This document shows positions 24,649 to 32,991 of a stretch of 40,512 nt of DNA, in pieces. The notes beneath the pieces were generated by a model. The model searched no databases and was not told where the DNA came from. It saw only the letters and a list, made by a program, of their open reading frames with translations. Source of the DNA: a bacterium (lineage in GTDB: Bacteria; SAR324; XYD2-FULL-50-16); contig JAHJRI010000220.1 of the NCBI GenBank assembly GCA_018830885.1, positions 1-40,512 on the forward strand, in the 5' to 3' direction. The stretch's first letter is position 1; each line of letters begins with the position of its first letter. The position numbers were made by a program, and so were the translations under genes.

Positions 24649-26571
24649 TCATGATTGATCAAGGGGCAGCCTGATAATAAACCGGGTCCCCTTTCCCGGT
24701 TCAGACTCCACCGTCATCGTGCCGTGATGGTTGTTGGTGATGATCATGTGGGACACGGAAAGCCCGAGCCCGGTGCCCTCGCCCACTGGTTTGGTGGTAA
24801 AGAAGGGTTCAAAGATCCGTTTCCTGGTTTTTTCATCCATCCCCGGACCGTTATCCGCCACTTCAATCTGCACTTTTCCCCGGACGATATGAACAACCAG
24901 CCGTATCTGGGGTGAATCAATGCCTTTTACGTTCATCATGGCCCAGGCAGCGTTGTTCAGCAGGTTCAGGATAACCTGTTCGATCTCTGTTTTGGTGCAG
25001 TTGATCAGCGGCAGATCCGCTGCGAACTCCTTTATGATTTTGATATTTCTGAAATCATACTTCTTTTTCAGATCGTAACCGGTACCGGCCAGGGCCAGGA
25101 CATTGTCCATCAATTCGGCCAGATGGGTAGGTTCTCGCTTGGATTCGCTTTTGCGGCTGAACTGCAGCATATTGGAGATGATCTGAGAAGCCTTTTTTCC
25201 CGATTCCCGAATCGTGTTGAGAAAGGACAGCACACCTCTTTCTTCCAGGTATTGCTGCAGATTCTGAAGATCAATCCCCAGTTCCCTTGCCGGGCCAATA
25301 TTGGATTTCAGATCCGGTGACAACCGACGCAGGGCATTCTGGGCGCTCTGCACCATGGCTCCCAATGGGTTGTTGATTTCATGGGCCATACCTGCGGCAA
25401 GACTCCCGATCGACATCATTTTCTCGGTCTGGATCATCAGCGCCTGTGTCTTTTTCAGATCGGTGATGTCCCGGGCAATTCCAAATATGATCTTCTCGTT
25501 GAAAGGCACAGCGATCAGCAGCGCAATTCTTTCACTGCCATCCGGTTTGACATAGACCACTTCACCCAGATCCGCTGATTCAGTAATCTCGGTGATCTTT
25601 TCCAGCCTCCTTTGCGCCTGTTGAATCGTGGTATCGAGTGTGGTCAGCATCCGTAATTCGGCTACTGTGCGCCCGGTCAGTTTTTCGCCGGCTGAATTGG
25701 CATCCAGGTATCGCCCCGTTTCCCTTTCCACGGTAAAGACGGCATCACCGGATCTTTCAAACAGCAGGCGATAGCGCTCTTCGCTCTCCCGCAGTTCCTC
25801 TTCCATCCGTTTCCGTTCAGAAATATCCCGGGTGATCGACAGAATGTGCGGTTCATTGTTCAGCTGGATAATGCTGGCGGACATCAGGCCGACTCTGCAG
25901 GTGCCATCCTTGAATCGGAATGTCGTTTCCAGGTTCGAATAATAGCCGTCCCGCATCAGTCCTTCTATCAGCCTTTCCCGATCTTCGGGGATGGCCCAGA
26001 TATTGATATCCGCAGACATTTTGCCGATCGCGTCCTCACGGGTAAACCCGGTCATCTGGGTAAAGCCGTCATTGATGTCAACATACAATCCATCCAGGCG
26101 ATTGATATTAACGGCATCGGGGCTGGTTTTAAAAGCGACTTTATACCGTTCCTCGCTCTCGCGAAGTGTGTCTTCCACCTGTTTGCGTTTCGCATCGATC
26201 TTTGAGACAAAAAGGGCCATCTCGATGGTCACTTTCAGATCCCGCTCCTGGATCGGTTTCAATATGTAACCGAAGGGCATGGTCAGCTTGGCCCGTGCTA
26301 TTCGTTCTTCGTCCAGATAGGCGGTTGCGAAAATCACCGGGATATCATACTGCGTCCGGATCGCCTCCGCACATTCGATGCCATCCAGTTCTCCCTTGAT
26401 TCGAATATCCATCAGCACAAGATCCGGTTTTTCGATCTCAACCTGCTGGATTGCTTTCGCCCCGGTATCGACAATCGAAATCACCTCATAACCCAGACGC
26501 TGGAGATCGTTTTCGATCTCCATGGCGATGATCGCCTCATCCTCAACAATCAGAATCCTGGCTTTTTTCAT
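24649..26571 (-). CDS. Receiver-PAS-PAS sensor histidine kinase (hybrid, cytoplasmic)
   Basis: A start at ATG 26571 is preferred (AGGA 6 bp upstream); a TTG lies two codons earlier. The 640 residues begin with a receiver domain (D55 in LVLMDIRIKG, K in YILKPI). Two PAS domains follow (about 145-265 and 270-385, joined by ESEERY coiled linkers), then HisKA with the His in GMAHEINNPLGA, and HATPase with N-box EIEQVILNLLNNAAWAM, G-boxes DNGPGMDE and GTGLGLSVSHMI. There are no membrane segments, so it senses a cytosolic signal and takes phosphate through its own receiver. Its start abuts the end of a decayed sensor-kinase gene on the same strand, suggesting a former signalling operon. The partner is unknown. 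Confidence 0.92.
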   Translation of the reverse strand: MKKARILIVEDEAIIAMEIENDLQRLGYEVISIVDTGAKAIQQVEIEKPDLVLMDIRIKGELDGIECAEAIRTQYDIPVIFATAYLDEERIARAKLTMPFGYILKPIQERDLKVTIEMALFVSKIDAKRKQVEDTLRESEERYKVAFKTSPDAVNINRLDGLYVDINDGFTQMTGFTREDAIGKMSADINIWAIPEDRERLIEGLMRDGYYSNLETTFRFKDGTCRVGLMSASIIQLNNEPHILSITRDISERKRMEEELRESEERYRLLFERSGDAVFTVERETGRYLDANSAGEKLTGRTVAELRMLTTLDTTIQQAQRRLEKITEITESADLGEVVYVKPDGSERIALLIAVPFNEKIIFGIARDITDLKKTQALMIQTEKMMSIGSLAAGMAHEINNPLGAMVQSAQNALRRLSPDLKSNIGPARELGIDLQNLQQYLEERGVLSFLNTIRESGKKASQIISNMLQFSRKSESKREPTHLAELMDNVLALAGTGYDLKKKYDFRNIKIIKEFAADLPLINCTKTEIEQVILNLLNNAAWAMMNVKGIDSPQIRLVVHIVRGKVQIEVADNGPGMDEKTRKRIFEPFFTTKPVGEGTGLGLSVSHMIITNNHHGTMTVESEPGKGTRFIIRLPLDQS

Positions 26572-26573
26572 CG

Positions 26574-27178
26574 TCAATCCTGATAGAGATTGAATTTAAT
26601 ATCAAACCGTGTGCCCTCCATGTTGATCATCGCAATCGATCCATTGAGCTGATTTTCAACCAGCGTCCGCACCAGTTTCAGACCAAGGGACTCATTGACT
26701 CTCCAATCGATGTTGCCCGGGAATCCAACACCATCATCGGTAATGGACACGAGAAGTTCCCCTTCATCCCCCGGTCTGGCAACAACCCTTATTTCGCCTT
26801 TTCTGCCATCGGGAAAAGCATATTTGAGGGCGTTGGACAACAGATCATCACCATACCGATACCCGTGGTGGCCCCTATTCCCCCTTGAAAAAAGCGGAGC
26901 ACGCCCGTCATACCGACAGCGATCAGCGTCGGTACGGTGCCAAAAAAGAGTCCTCCCAGACTGAGTAAAACGGATCGTGTATCGAAAAAAACCCCGGGTA
27001 TAAGCTCCCAGGGGGTCTTCATCACAGCCATTCCGATCAGACCGAACCCGATTCCGGTGAGGATTTTGATCGACAGTTTTTCGAATTGGGGATTCAGCAC
27101 AATGATGTCAAAAACCAGACCCAGGATAACCAGGAGGGCGGTATTGCATACCAATCCAATCAGTGTTGATGCTTCCAT
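26574..27178 (-). pseudogene. 5TM-LYT sensor kinase with large internal deletion and frameshift
   Basis: The N-terminal 110 residues from ATG 27178 (MEASTLIGLVCNTALLVILG) form a 5TM-5TMR_LYT sensor with several membrane segments, up to about GGIGATTGIGMVM. After a frame change near 26845 the sequence resumes as LSNALKYAFPDGRKGEIRVV, the N-box of a HATPase domain of the HisKA_2/HWE type. It runs through DDGVGFPGN and GLKLVRTLVENQL to NLYQD. Everything between (rest of the sensor, any PAS, and the phospho-accepting His region) is missing. The gene is probably inactive; the downstream kinase gene starts at its stop codon. Confidence 0.8.
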
Positions 27179-28040
27179 TTACCTGTTTATCCAATAAACC
27201 GATCGATGCCGGAGGAGATGAAACCGTGCGGGAATTTAACGTGCCTATGGATAATAGCAGAAAAAATAAACAACTAAAAGCGGTTCTCTTGATTTCAGCA
27301 TGGTTGGGTCCAGGAAATGCTCAAATAGTGCCCGCCTTACCTGTACAACAGGCGCAGGACCGACCCTCCCGGTTCTCGGATGAATCGATCAAACGCTGGA
27401 TAATCCATTGAATCTGCTGACTTTTCATACAACCAGCATGCCCTGCCCGGCACAACGAAACATGAGAATGATATTGCGGTGTTGACCCCGCGACTGATAT
27501 GAACCCCTGAAACCCCCACTTGCTTCGCTCAGACAAGCGGGGTTTCTGTCGCTCCATTTCGCCAGGATCATCTGGAAACGCGTCTAATCAACTGAAACGG
27601 CTCCACACCAGTCGTTTCCGTGGTGTTGTTCTCGTACCAACCATCATTCCCGCGGAGCGGGCACACCGAAGGATGAAAAACAGCGATGCCTTCCCGTGCC
27701 TGTTATAAAGCAGACAATACCGTTAACTGAACCCCCCTTTTCCTGCGCTTATTTTCCTCCGTGCGCTCTGTGTCTCTGTGGTGTGCGTTTTTAATACAAA
27801 GACCATACCAGCAGGCGGTTTTTTGCAAGGTTTCTTCAGTCACTGTTTCTTGCTGTTTCCAACAAAACACTCTAGAATCAAGCCATCAATCCAGACATCA
27901 TCGTTTGGCCCCGACGTCACAGTGAAGCAAGCGATCCGCGCCTGGCGGGCCCAGCGAGGGTTGAATGACTTCTTCATCACACAAACCCGGTCGGTCGATG
28001 GGGTTTTGATATCAAGCCGGCACCATCAAAAGGAAACCCA
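27179..28040. other. 860-bp region without a convincing gene
   Basis: It holds a hairpin (27509-27522 with 27534-27546, GAAACCCC...GGGGTTTC) and a stretch CTCTGTGTCTCTGTGGTG (27767-27784) of a kind seen as dispersed noncoding sequence in many bacterial genomes. The frame ending TGA at 28042-28044 overlaps the following ATG, but its translation shows no features. The region may be decayed coding DNA. Confidence 0.45.
27509..27546. terminator. Stem-loop, possible terminator or repeat
   Basis: GAAACCCCCACTTG (27509-27522) pairs with CAAGCGGGGTTTC (27534-27546) with one bulge and an 11-nt loop. It is inside the noncoding stretch, with no T-run directly after it. Its role is uncertain. Confidence 0.35.
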
Positions 28041-29735
28041 ATGATTCTGCTAAACCCGAAAAACGAGAAGTTTGATCATCTCGACGAACAATCGAGAGAG
28101 ATCATGTTCAAGACCATTGCCTTTTTTGAAGGTAAAGGAAAGATCCGGACGATTGAAGACTACAATGCCAGGATCTGGTACGCCGATTTCCTTGAATTTA
28201 TCAAGGAGAACAGAATATTTGCCACCTTGCTCACTCCATCCGCCTATGGTGAGAACTGCCGCTGGGATACCCGGCGAAATTGTGACTTCAACGAAATCCT
28301 GGGATTTTACGGGTTGAGTTACTGGTATACCTGGCAGGTAACCATCCTGGGTCTGGGACCGATCTGGATGGGGAATAATGAGGCTGTCAAACAGAAAACC
28401 GCCAGACTCCTGCAGGAAGGTGAAATTTTCGCTTTCGGGCTCTCTGAAAAACAGCACGGTGCAGATATCTACGCCAGCGAAATGTCGCTGGTCCCCCTTG
28501 GAGACGGAAAGTATATGGCAGAAGGGGGCAAGTACTATATCGGCAATGCCAACAAGGCAGCACTGGTCTCGGTCTTCGGGAAGAATGCGGAAACGGAAGA
28601 GTATGTTTTTTTCGTGGTCGATTCCCAGCACAAGAATTTTGATCTGGTCAAGAACACGGTTTCCAGCCAGAACTACGTGGCTGAGTTCGCCCTGAACAGT
28701 TACCCCATCACCGACGACGATATCCTGACCACCGGGCGGGCGGCCTGGGATTCCTCCCTCAATACCATCAACGTCGGCAAATACAACCTGGGATGGGCGT
28801 CCATCGGCATATGCGGTCATGCCTTCTACGAAGCCCTGAACCATGCCTCCGCCCGGCGGCTGTTCAACCACTTCGTCACCGACTTCCCCCATATCAAGCA
28901 GCTTTTTACCGATGCCTATACCCGCCTGACAGCCATGAAACTGTTTGCACTGAGAGCCAGTGACTATATGCGCAGCGCCTCTTCCAGCGACCGTCGCTAT
29001 CTGCTGTACAATCCCATGGTCAAGATGAAGGTGACCACCCAGGGAGAGGACGTGATCAACCATCTCTGGGATGTCATGGCTGCCAAGGGATTTGAAAAGG
29101 ACCAGTACTTTTCAGTGGCAGCCGTCGATATCAGGGCCCTGCCCAAACTGGAAGGGACCGTCCATGTCAATATGGCACTGATTATCAAATTCATGCCCAA
29201 CTATTTCTTCAACCCGGGAGCGTTCCCCGAGATCCCCGAGCGGGTCGATCCGGCAAACGACGATTTTCTGTTTCAACAGGGGGCGACCAAGGGGCTTGGC
29301 GGGATCCAGTTCCACGATTACAACGCAGCCTATGACAGCATCAACCTGCCCAATATCGCGCTTTTCAAGGAACAGATCGAGGTGTTCAAACGGTTCATGC
29401 TGGAAGCCACACCGGACGAAGAGCAGAGCAAGGATATCGATTTTCTGCTGATCGTCGGGGAGCTCTTTACACTGGTGGTTTACGGCCAGCTCATTATCGA
29501 AAACGCCCGCATCAAAAACCTGCCGGACGACATCCTGGACCAGATCTTTGATGTCATGGTCCGCGATTTTTCCAGGTTTGCCCTGCAGCTTTATTCCAAA
29601 ACCAGCAGTACCGAGACCCAGATGGCGATTTTTCTGGATATGATAAGAAAACCGGTGGTGGATCAAGCGCGGTTTCAAAGGGTTTGGGAGAAATTCGTCC
29701 TCTCCAAGAAGGACACCTATGAAATGACCCCCTGA
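28041..29735 (+). CDS. Acyl-CoA dehydrogenase family flavoprotein, long form
   Basis: A 564-residue protein with AAGGA 7 bp before the ATG. It follows the acyl-CoA dehydrogenase plan: N-terminal helices, a middle beta region with FGLSEKQHGADIYA (flavin/substrate contact), and C-terminal helices with an NTINVGKYNLGWASIG segment and RALPKLEGTVHVNMAL. It is much longer than the usual 380 residues, with about 150 extra C-terminal residues, as in the longer ACAD subgroups. Electrons would go to ETF, encoded at 34.5-36.3 kb. The acyl substrate and catalytic Glu cannot be assigned by eye. It stands alone on its strand. Confidence 0.85.
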   Translation: MILLNPKNEKFDHLDEQSREIMFKTIAFFEGKGKIRTIEDYNARIWYADFLEFIKENRIFATLLTPSAYGENCRWDTRRNCDFNEILGFYGLSYWYTWQVTILGLGPIWMGNNEAVKQKTARLLQEGEIFAFGLSEKQHGADIYASEMSLVPLGDGKYMAEGGKYYIGNANKAALVSVFGKNAETEEYVFFVVDSQHKNFDLVKNTVSSQNYVAEFALNSYPITDDDILTTGRAAWDSSLNTINVGKYNLGWASIGICGHAFYEALNHASARRLFNHFVTDFPHIKQLFTDAYTRLTAMKLFALRASDYMRSASSSDRRYLLYNPMVKMKVTTQGEDVINHLWDVMAAKGFEKDQYFSVAAVDIRALPKLEGTVHVNMALIIKFMPNYFFNPGAFPEIPERVDPANDDFLFQQGATKGLGGIQFHDYNAAYDSINLPNIALFKEQIEVFKRFMLEATPDEEQSKDIDFLLIVGELFTLVVYGQLIIENARIKNLPDDILDQIFDVMVRDFSRFALQLYSKTSSTETQMAIFLDMIRKPVVDQARFQRVWEKFVLSKKDTYEMTP

Positions 29736-29818
29736 TCCGGCGGTTCAAGATCCGTCTGCAGGTAAAACGGGTTGGAAATTCAACGCCTGACCGTGGGAGA
29801 AATGATCAGGCGGTCTCT

Positions 29819-30172
29819 TCAGATTGACGCAGCGTGATCCGCCAGCATGCTGCGCACCTGATCCAGGTGTCGTTTCAGGTCCATCGTGGCGGCATAACCG
29901 ACCTCTTCCACAAAATTCAGAAAATAGCGACACTCTTCGATAGCATCCAGCGCCAGGTTCAGATACCGGGTTTTCTCTTCCCGGGTCTTTTTTTTGCTGC
30001 TTTTTCCAATATTGGTGGTGATTCCGACCGCGGCCTGCTTCATCAATGTTGCCAATCCATAGACATCGTTCCGGGGGATGACCGCAACCAGACCATAGAC
30101 AGCCATCACAAACTGCAGCGCTGCCTGATAGATGGCAAGATCGTCGAATGGGGAACCTGAATCAGCAACCAT
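29819..30172 (-). CDS. Four-helix bundle protein (S23/IVP family)
   Basis: A 117-residue protein with the family's heptad-rich helices and conserved stretches: DLAIYQAALQFVMAVY, LATLMKQAAVGITTNIGKSS, and ALDAIEECRYFLNFVEEVGY. Such proteins are known from intervening sequences of 23S rRNA genes and as scattered stand-alone genes. Here there is no rRNA next to it. No good Shine-Dalgarno precedes ATG 30172. The biochemical role of the family is not established. Confidence 0.85.
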   Translation of the reverse strand: MVADSGSPFDDLAIYQAALQFVMAVYGLVAVIPRNDVYGLATLMKQAAVGITTNIGKSSKKKTREEKTRYLNLALDAIEECRYFLNFVEEVGYAATMDLKRHLDQVRSMLADHAASI

Positions 30173-30244
30173 GGGATCGTTCTTGTTTTGCAGTCATCGT
30201 TTTCATCTTATCTGGGCTTGATTCCCCGCAGCTTGCTGCTTCCT

Positions 30245-30309
30245 GTCATCCCGGCGAAAGCAGGGGTCCAGGTAACCTTTTCCTGGATTCCGACTTTCGT
30301 CGCAATGAC
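30245..30309. repeat. REP-like inverted repeat
   Basis: GTCATCCCGGCGAAAGCAGG at 30245-30264 and, inverted, CGACTTTCGTCGCAATGAC ending at 30309, with TCCAGG/CCTGGA inner arms. This is the widespread proteobacterial palindrome recognisable by its translated forms VIPAKAG and WIPTFVAMT. It is intergenic between two minus-strand genes. Confidence 0.75.
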
Positions 30310-30366
30310 GGCCGTTACCCCCTTCGAAGCTGCAAGTTTGGCTTCTCCTGAACGGATTGGGAGTGG

Positions 30367-31353
30367 TTACGCATCGTGAACAACCAGCACTATTTTACCG
30401 ATATGGGTGTTGCTTTCCATCAACCGGTGCGCCTCAGCAGCCTCTCCCAGGGGGAAGGTCTTATAGATCAACGGCTTGAATTTTCCATTCGCGATCTGCG
30501 GCCAGAGATGGGTCTGCAGTGAGCGGGCAATGGCGCCCTTCACCGCCGTCGGCTGCGGACGCAGGGTTGAGGCAGTGAGGATCAGTCTTTTCATGAGCAC
30601 CGGTCGGAAATCCACTTCTGTCTTTGGCCCTTCCAGAAACGCGATATTGACAATCCTGCCATCCCTGGCGGCCAGCCGGATGTTACGGGTGATATAGCCA
30701 CCCCCGACCATATCCAGAATCACATCAATGCCCTTCTGTTCCGTGGCGGCCAACAGCACATCGACGAAGTCCTGTTCGCGGTAGTTGACTGCGATTTCAG
30801 CACCCAGGGCTTCACACGCCTGGCACTTTTCCGCACTGCCCGCTGTCGTAAATACCCTGGCCCCCATGACCCGGGCCAGCTGGATGGCTGTGGTACCGAT
30901 GCCACTGGACCCCCCATGCACCAGGAAGGATTCTCCGGCCTTCAAGCCGGCCCTGTCAAAGACGTTGCTCCAGACGGTAAAACAGGTTTCCGGCAGCGCC
31001 GCCGCCTCAATCAGGCTCAACCCCGACGGGACCGGCAGACACTGTTCCCAGGGCACAGTCACATATTCGGCATACCCCCCGCCGTTGGTCAATGCGCATA
31101 CTTTCTGCCCGTGCAGACCCGGATCGACACCGGCACCTTCGGCCACAATTTCACCGGCCACCTCCAGACCCAGTATGGGAGATGCACCACTGGGTGGCGG
31201 ATAGAGACCCTTCCGCTGAAGCACATCCGGTCGATTGATCCCTGCAGCTGCCACTTTGATCAGGACCTCTCCCTCAAGCGGTGTTGGTGAATCTTTTTCC
31301 TGCAGTTTCAGGGCTTCCGGAGCCCCCGGTTCGACGACATTCACATAAAACAT
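30367..31353 (-). CDS. NAD(P)H:quinone oxidoreductase, PIG3/zeta-crystallin-like (MDR superfamily)
   Basis: A start at ATG 31353 (MFYVNVVEPG) with GGGAG 6 bp upstream; the frame is open far upstream but unsupported there. The 328-residue protein shows AAGINRPDVLQRKGLYPPP, LGLEVAGEIVAEG, the dinucleotide-binding VHGGSSGIGTTAIQLARVMGA and a C-terminal HIGKIVL. It lacks zinc ligands, as expected for quinone oxidoreductases. It reduces quinones or enones with NADPH in the cytosol. NIAFLEGPKTEVDF and overall match favour the PIG3 branch. A palindromic element (copy F) lies upstream. Confidence 0.9.
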   Translation of the reverse strand: MFYVNVVEPGAPEALKLQEKDSPTPLEGEVLIKVAAAGINRPDVLQRKGLYPPPSGASPILGLEVAGEIVAEGAGVDPGLHGQKVCALTNGGGYAEYVTVPWEQCLPVPSGLSLIEAAALPETCFTVWSNVFDRAGLKAGESFLVHGGSSGIGTTAIQLARVMGARVFTTAGSAEKCQACEALGAEIAVNYREQDFVDVLLAATEQKGIDVILDMVGGGYITRNIRLAARDGRIVNIAFLEGPKTEVDFRPVLMKRLILTASTLRPQPTAVKGAIARSLQTHLWPQIANGKFKPLIYKTFPLGEAAEAHRLMESNTHIGKIVLVVHDA

Positions 31354-31495
31354 GACAACTCCCTTTTCATTCAATGGATTACCCGGTTTTCCCGTTCCCG
31401 GGAAGAAACAACCACCGGAGAACAGCAGTCTGGGACCAACCCCACAAGGGTAAAGTGCCATAACCACAGGACGCTGTCCAGTCGCTTCTTGAAAT

Positions 31496-31583
31496 GGGGG
31501 TGCCAAATATGTGAAATATGTGTGGGTACCTGTAAGCGGAAAGAGGTGATGATCCCATCCCCCCATGTTTTTGATGCACCCCT
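31496..31583. repeat. Palindromic element, copy F (outer type, no core)
   Basis: GGGGGTGCCAAAT with TGTGGGTACCTGTAAGCGG and AAGAGG, ending in CATGTTTTTGATGCACCCC, matches the outer parts of copy A at 6072-6115 and 6217-6245 but has only about 20 bp where copy A has the nested core. It is intergenic, upstream of both the quinone oxidoreductase (-) and the dehydrogenase (+). Confidence 0.65.
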
Positions 31584-31609
31584 TGAAATAGGGATTCCAA
31601 TGGAAAGGG

Positions 31610-31640
31610 GTAACTATTCAGCTGAATTCCGCTGATGGGG
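31610..31640 (+). repeat. Solo end of the palindromic MITE family
   Basis: GTAACTATTCAGCTGAATTC followed by CGCTGATGGGG resembles the left end of copy D (GTATCTATTCAG, TTTCCGCTCAGCCCC). No partner end is found in the following 300 bp, so it appears to be a truncated copy. Confidence 0.45.
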
Positions 31641-31851
31641 GCCACGACCGGGAATGCTTCTCAACGTTCGTTCTCACAGGCAGGTATTAGATGCTTACCG
31701 ATTGAAAGAAGCACAAAAAGGGAATACAATAGAACCAGGAACAAATGGCACTCCCGCTCAGGCGGTTTCCAGTCTCAACCCTTGTCTCTCATCACTGCTG
31801 CAACACCTGTCGTTGCTGGATAACGACCATTTAAACAGGGGTAGAATACCG

Positions 31852-32991
31852 ATGAAAAAAGTCGTCATTATTGGAAGCGGTAAGATTGGTGCGGCCATTG
31901 CCAAACTACTCTACCACTCGGAAGATTACGATATAGAGGTTGTTGACCAGGAAGCGGACCCCTTGCACCATCTTAAGCAATCGATACCGGTCCGGACCCA
32001 TCAACTTGACATTACCAACCGGCAGAAACTGGTGGCTGTCTTAAAAGGCAAAGAGCGTGTCATCTCTGCCTGCCCCTATTCCGTTAATCCTTCCATCGCC
32101 AGGGCGGCCCTGGAGGCAGGGGTCAGCTATTTTGATCTGACGGAAGACCGGGAAACCACCCGCGCCATCCGTTCTACGGCAAAACAGGCGGCCGGGGGAC
32201 AGGTCTTCATGCCTCAGTGCGGATTGGCACCGGGGTATATTGCCATTCTCGCCTCGGACACCTGCCGGGAGTTTGAGAAACTTGACCAGGTCAAGATGAG
32301 AGTCGGGGCACTGCCCCAGTTTCCCTCCAACACCATCATGTACAACCTGACCTGGTCCACAGACGGTCTGATCAATGAATACTGCAATCCCTGCGAGGCC
32401 ATCGATAAAGGGAAAATGAAGGAGGTGCAGCCCCTGGAGGGAATCGAGCTCTTTTCCCTGGACGGCGTCAATTATGAGGCGTTCAACACCTCGGGCGGAC
32501 TGGGAACCCTCTGTGAAACCCTGGATGGCAAGGTTTATCACCTGAACTACAAAACGGTCCGGTACCAGGGGCATCAATACCTGATGGCTTTTCTCATCAA
32601 CAGCCTGCGCCTGGGTGACCGGCGGGAGATTCTGAAGGATATTCTGGAAACCGCGATTCCCGTGACACTGCAGGACGTCGTCCTGATCTTTGTCTCGGTC
32701 AGTGGCTGGAAAACGGGCCAGCTGCTGCAGGTCAACCGGGCCTACAAAATCTATCACCAGACCCTTTTCAAGGAGTCCTGGAGCTCCATCCAGCTAACCA
32801 CCGCAGCGGGGGTCTGCGCCGTGATGGACCTTTTTGCCCAGGGCGTGATGACCGGAAGCGGATTTATCCGGCAGGAATCGGTTTCTCTGGCCGATTTTAT
32901 GGAAAACCGTTTCGGCGCTTATTATAAAAAGGCTCAAAACCTGGATCTTTCAACAAAAATCGATCACCCCCACAACACGGAGGATTCATGA
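31852..32991 (+). CDS. Saccharopine dehydrogenase family oxidoreductase (lysine dehydrogenase-like)
   Basis: A start at ATG 31852 (MKKVVIIGSGKIGAAIAKLL); AGGGG lies 11 bp upstream and the Rossmann GXGXXG begins at residue 8. The 379-residue protein has the family's VISACPYSVNPSIARAALEA and AAGGQVFMPQCGLAPGYI segments. Short members of this family include L-lysine 6-dehydrogenase, which makes the semialdehyde/piperideine carboxylate. It overlaps the next gene, an ALDH7-type aldehyde dehydrogenase, by ATGA. This pair is a known arrangement for lysine to 2-aminoadipate oxidation. The function is inferred from context; other amino acid or opine substrates remain possible. Confidence 0.82.
   Translation: MKKVVIIGSGKIGAAIAKLLYHSEDYDIEVVDQEADPLHHLKQSIPVRTHQLDITNRQKLVAVLKGKERVISACPYSVNPSIARAALEAGVSYFDLTEDRETTRAIRSTAKQAAGGQVFMPQCGLAPGYIAILASDTCREFEKLDQVKMRVGALPQFPSNTIMYNLTWSTDGLINEYCNPCEAIDKGKMKEVQPLEGIELFSLDGVNYEAFNTSGGLGTLCETLDGKVYHLNYKTVRYQGHQYLMAFLINSLRLGDRREILKDILETAIPVTLQDVVLIFVSVSGWKTGQLLQVNRAYKIYHQTLFKESWSSIQLTTAAGVCAVMDLFAQGVMTGSGFIRQESVSLADFMENRFGAYYKKAQNLDLSTKIDHPHNTEDS

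Noticed and set aside
27778..28044. Small gene overlapping the acyl-CoA dehydrogenase start by ATGA
   Set aside because: The overlap is suggestive but the 88-residue translation has no features or ribosome site and begins in a noncoding repeat-like stretch.
31354..31566. N-terminal extension of the quinone oxidoreductase frame
   Set aside because: The extra 71 residues resemble nothing in the family and run into repeat copy F; ATG 31353 has a good Shine-Dalgarno and the expected first residues.
31741..31760. Sigma-54-like TGGCAC upstream of the lysine dehydrogenase-like gene
   Set aside because: The -24 part is present, but 16 bp on it reads CTCAG in place of TTGCA, so the essential GC of the -12 element is missing.
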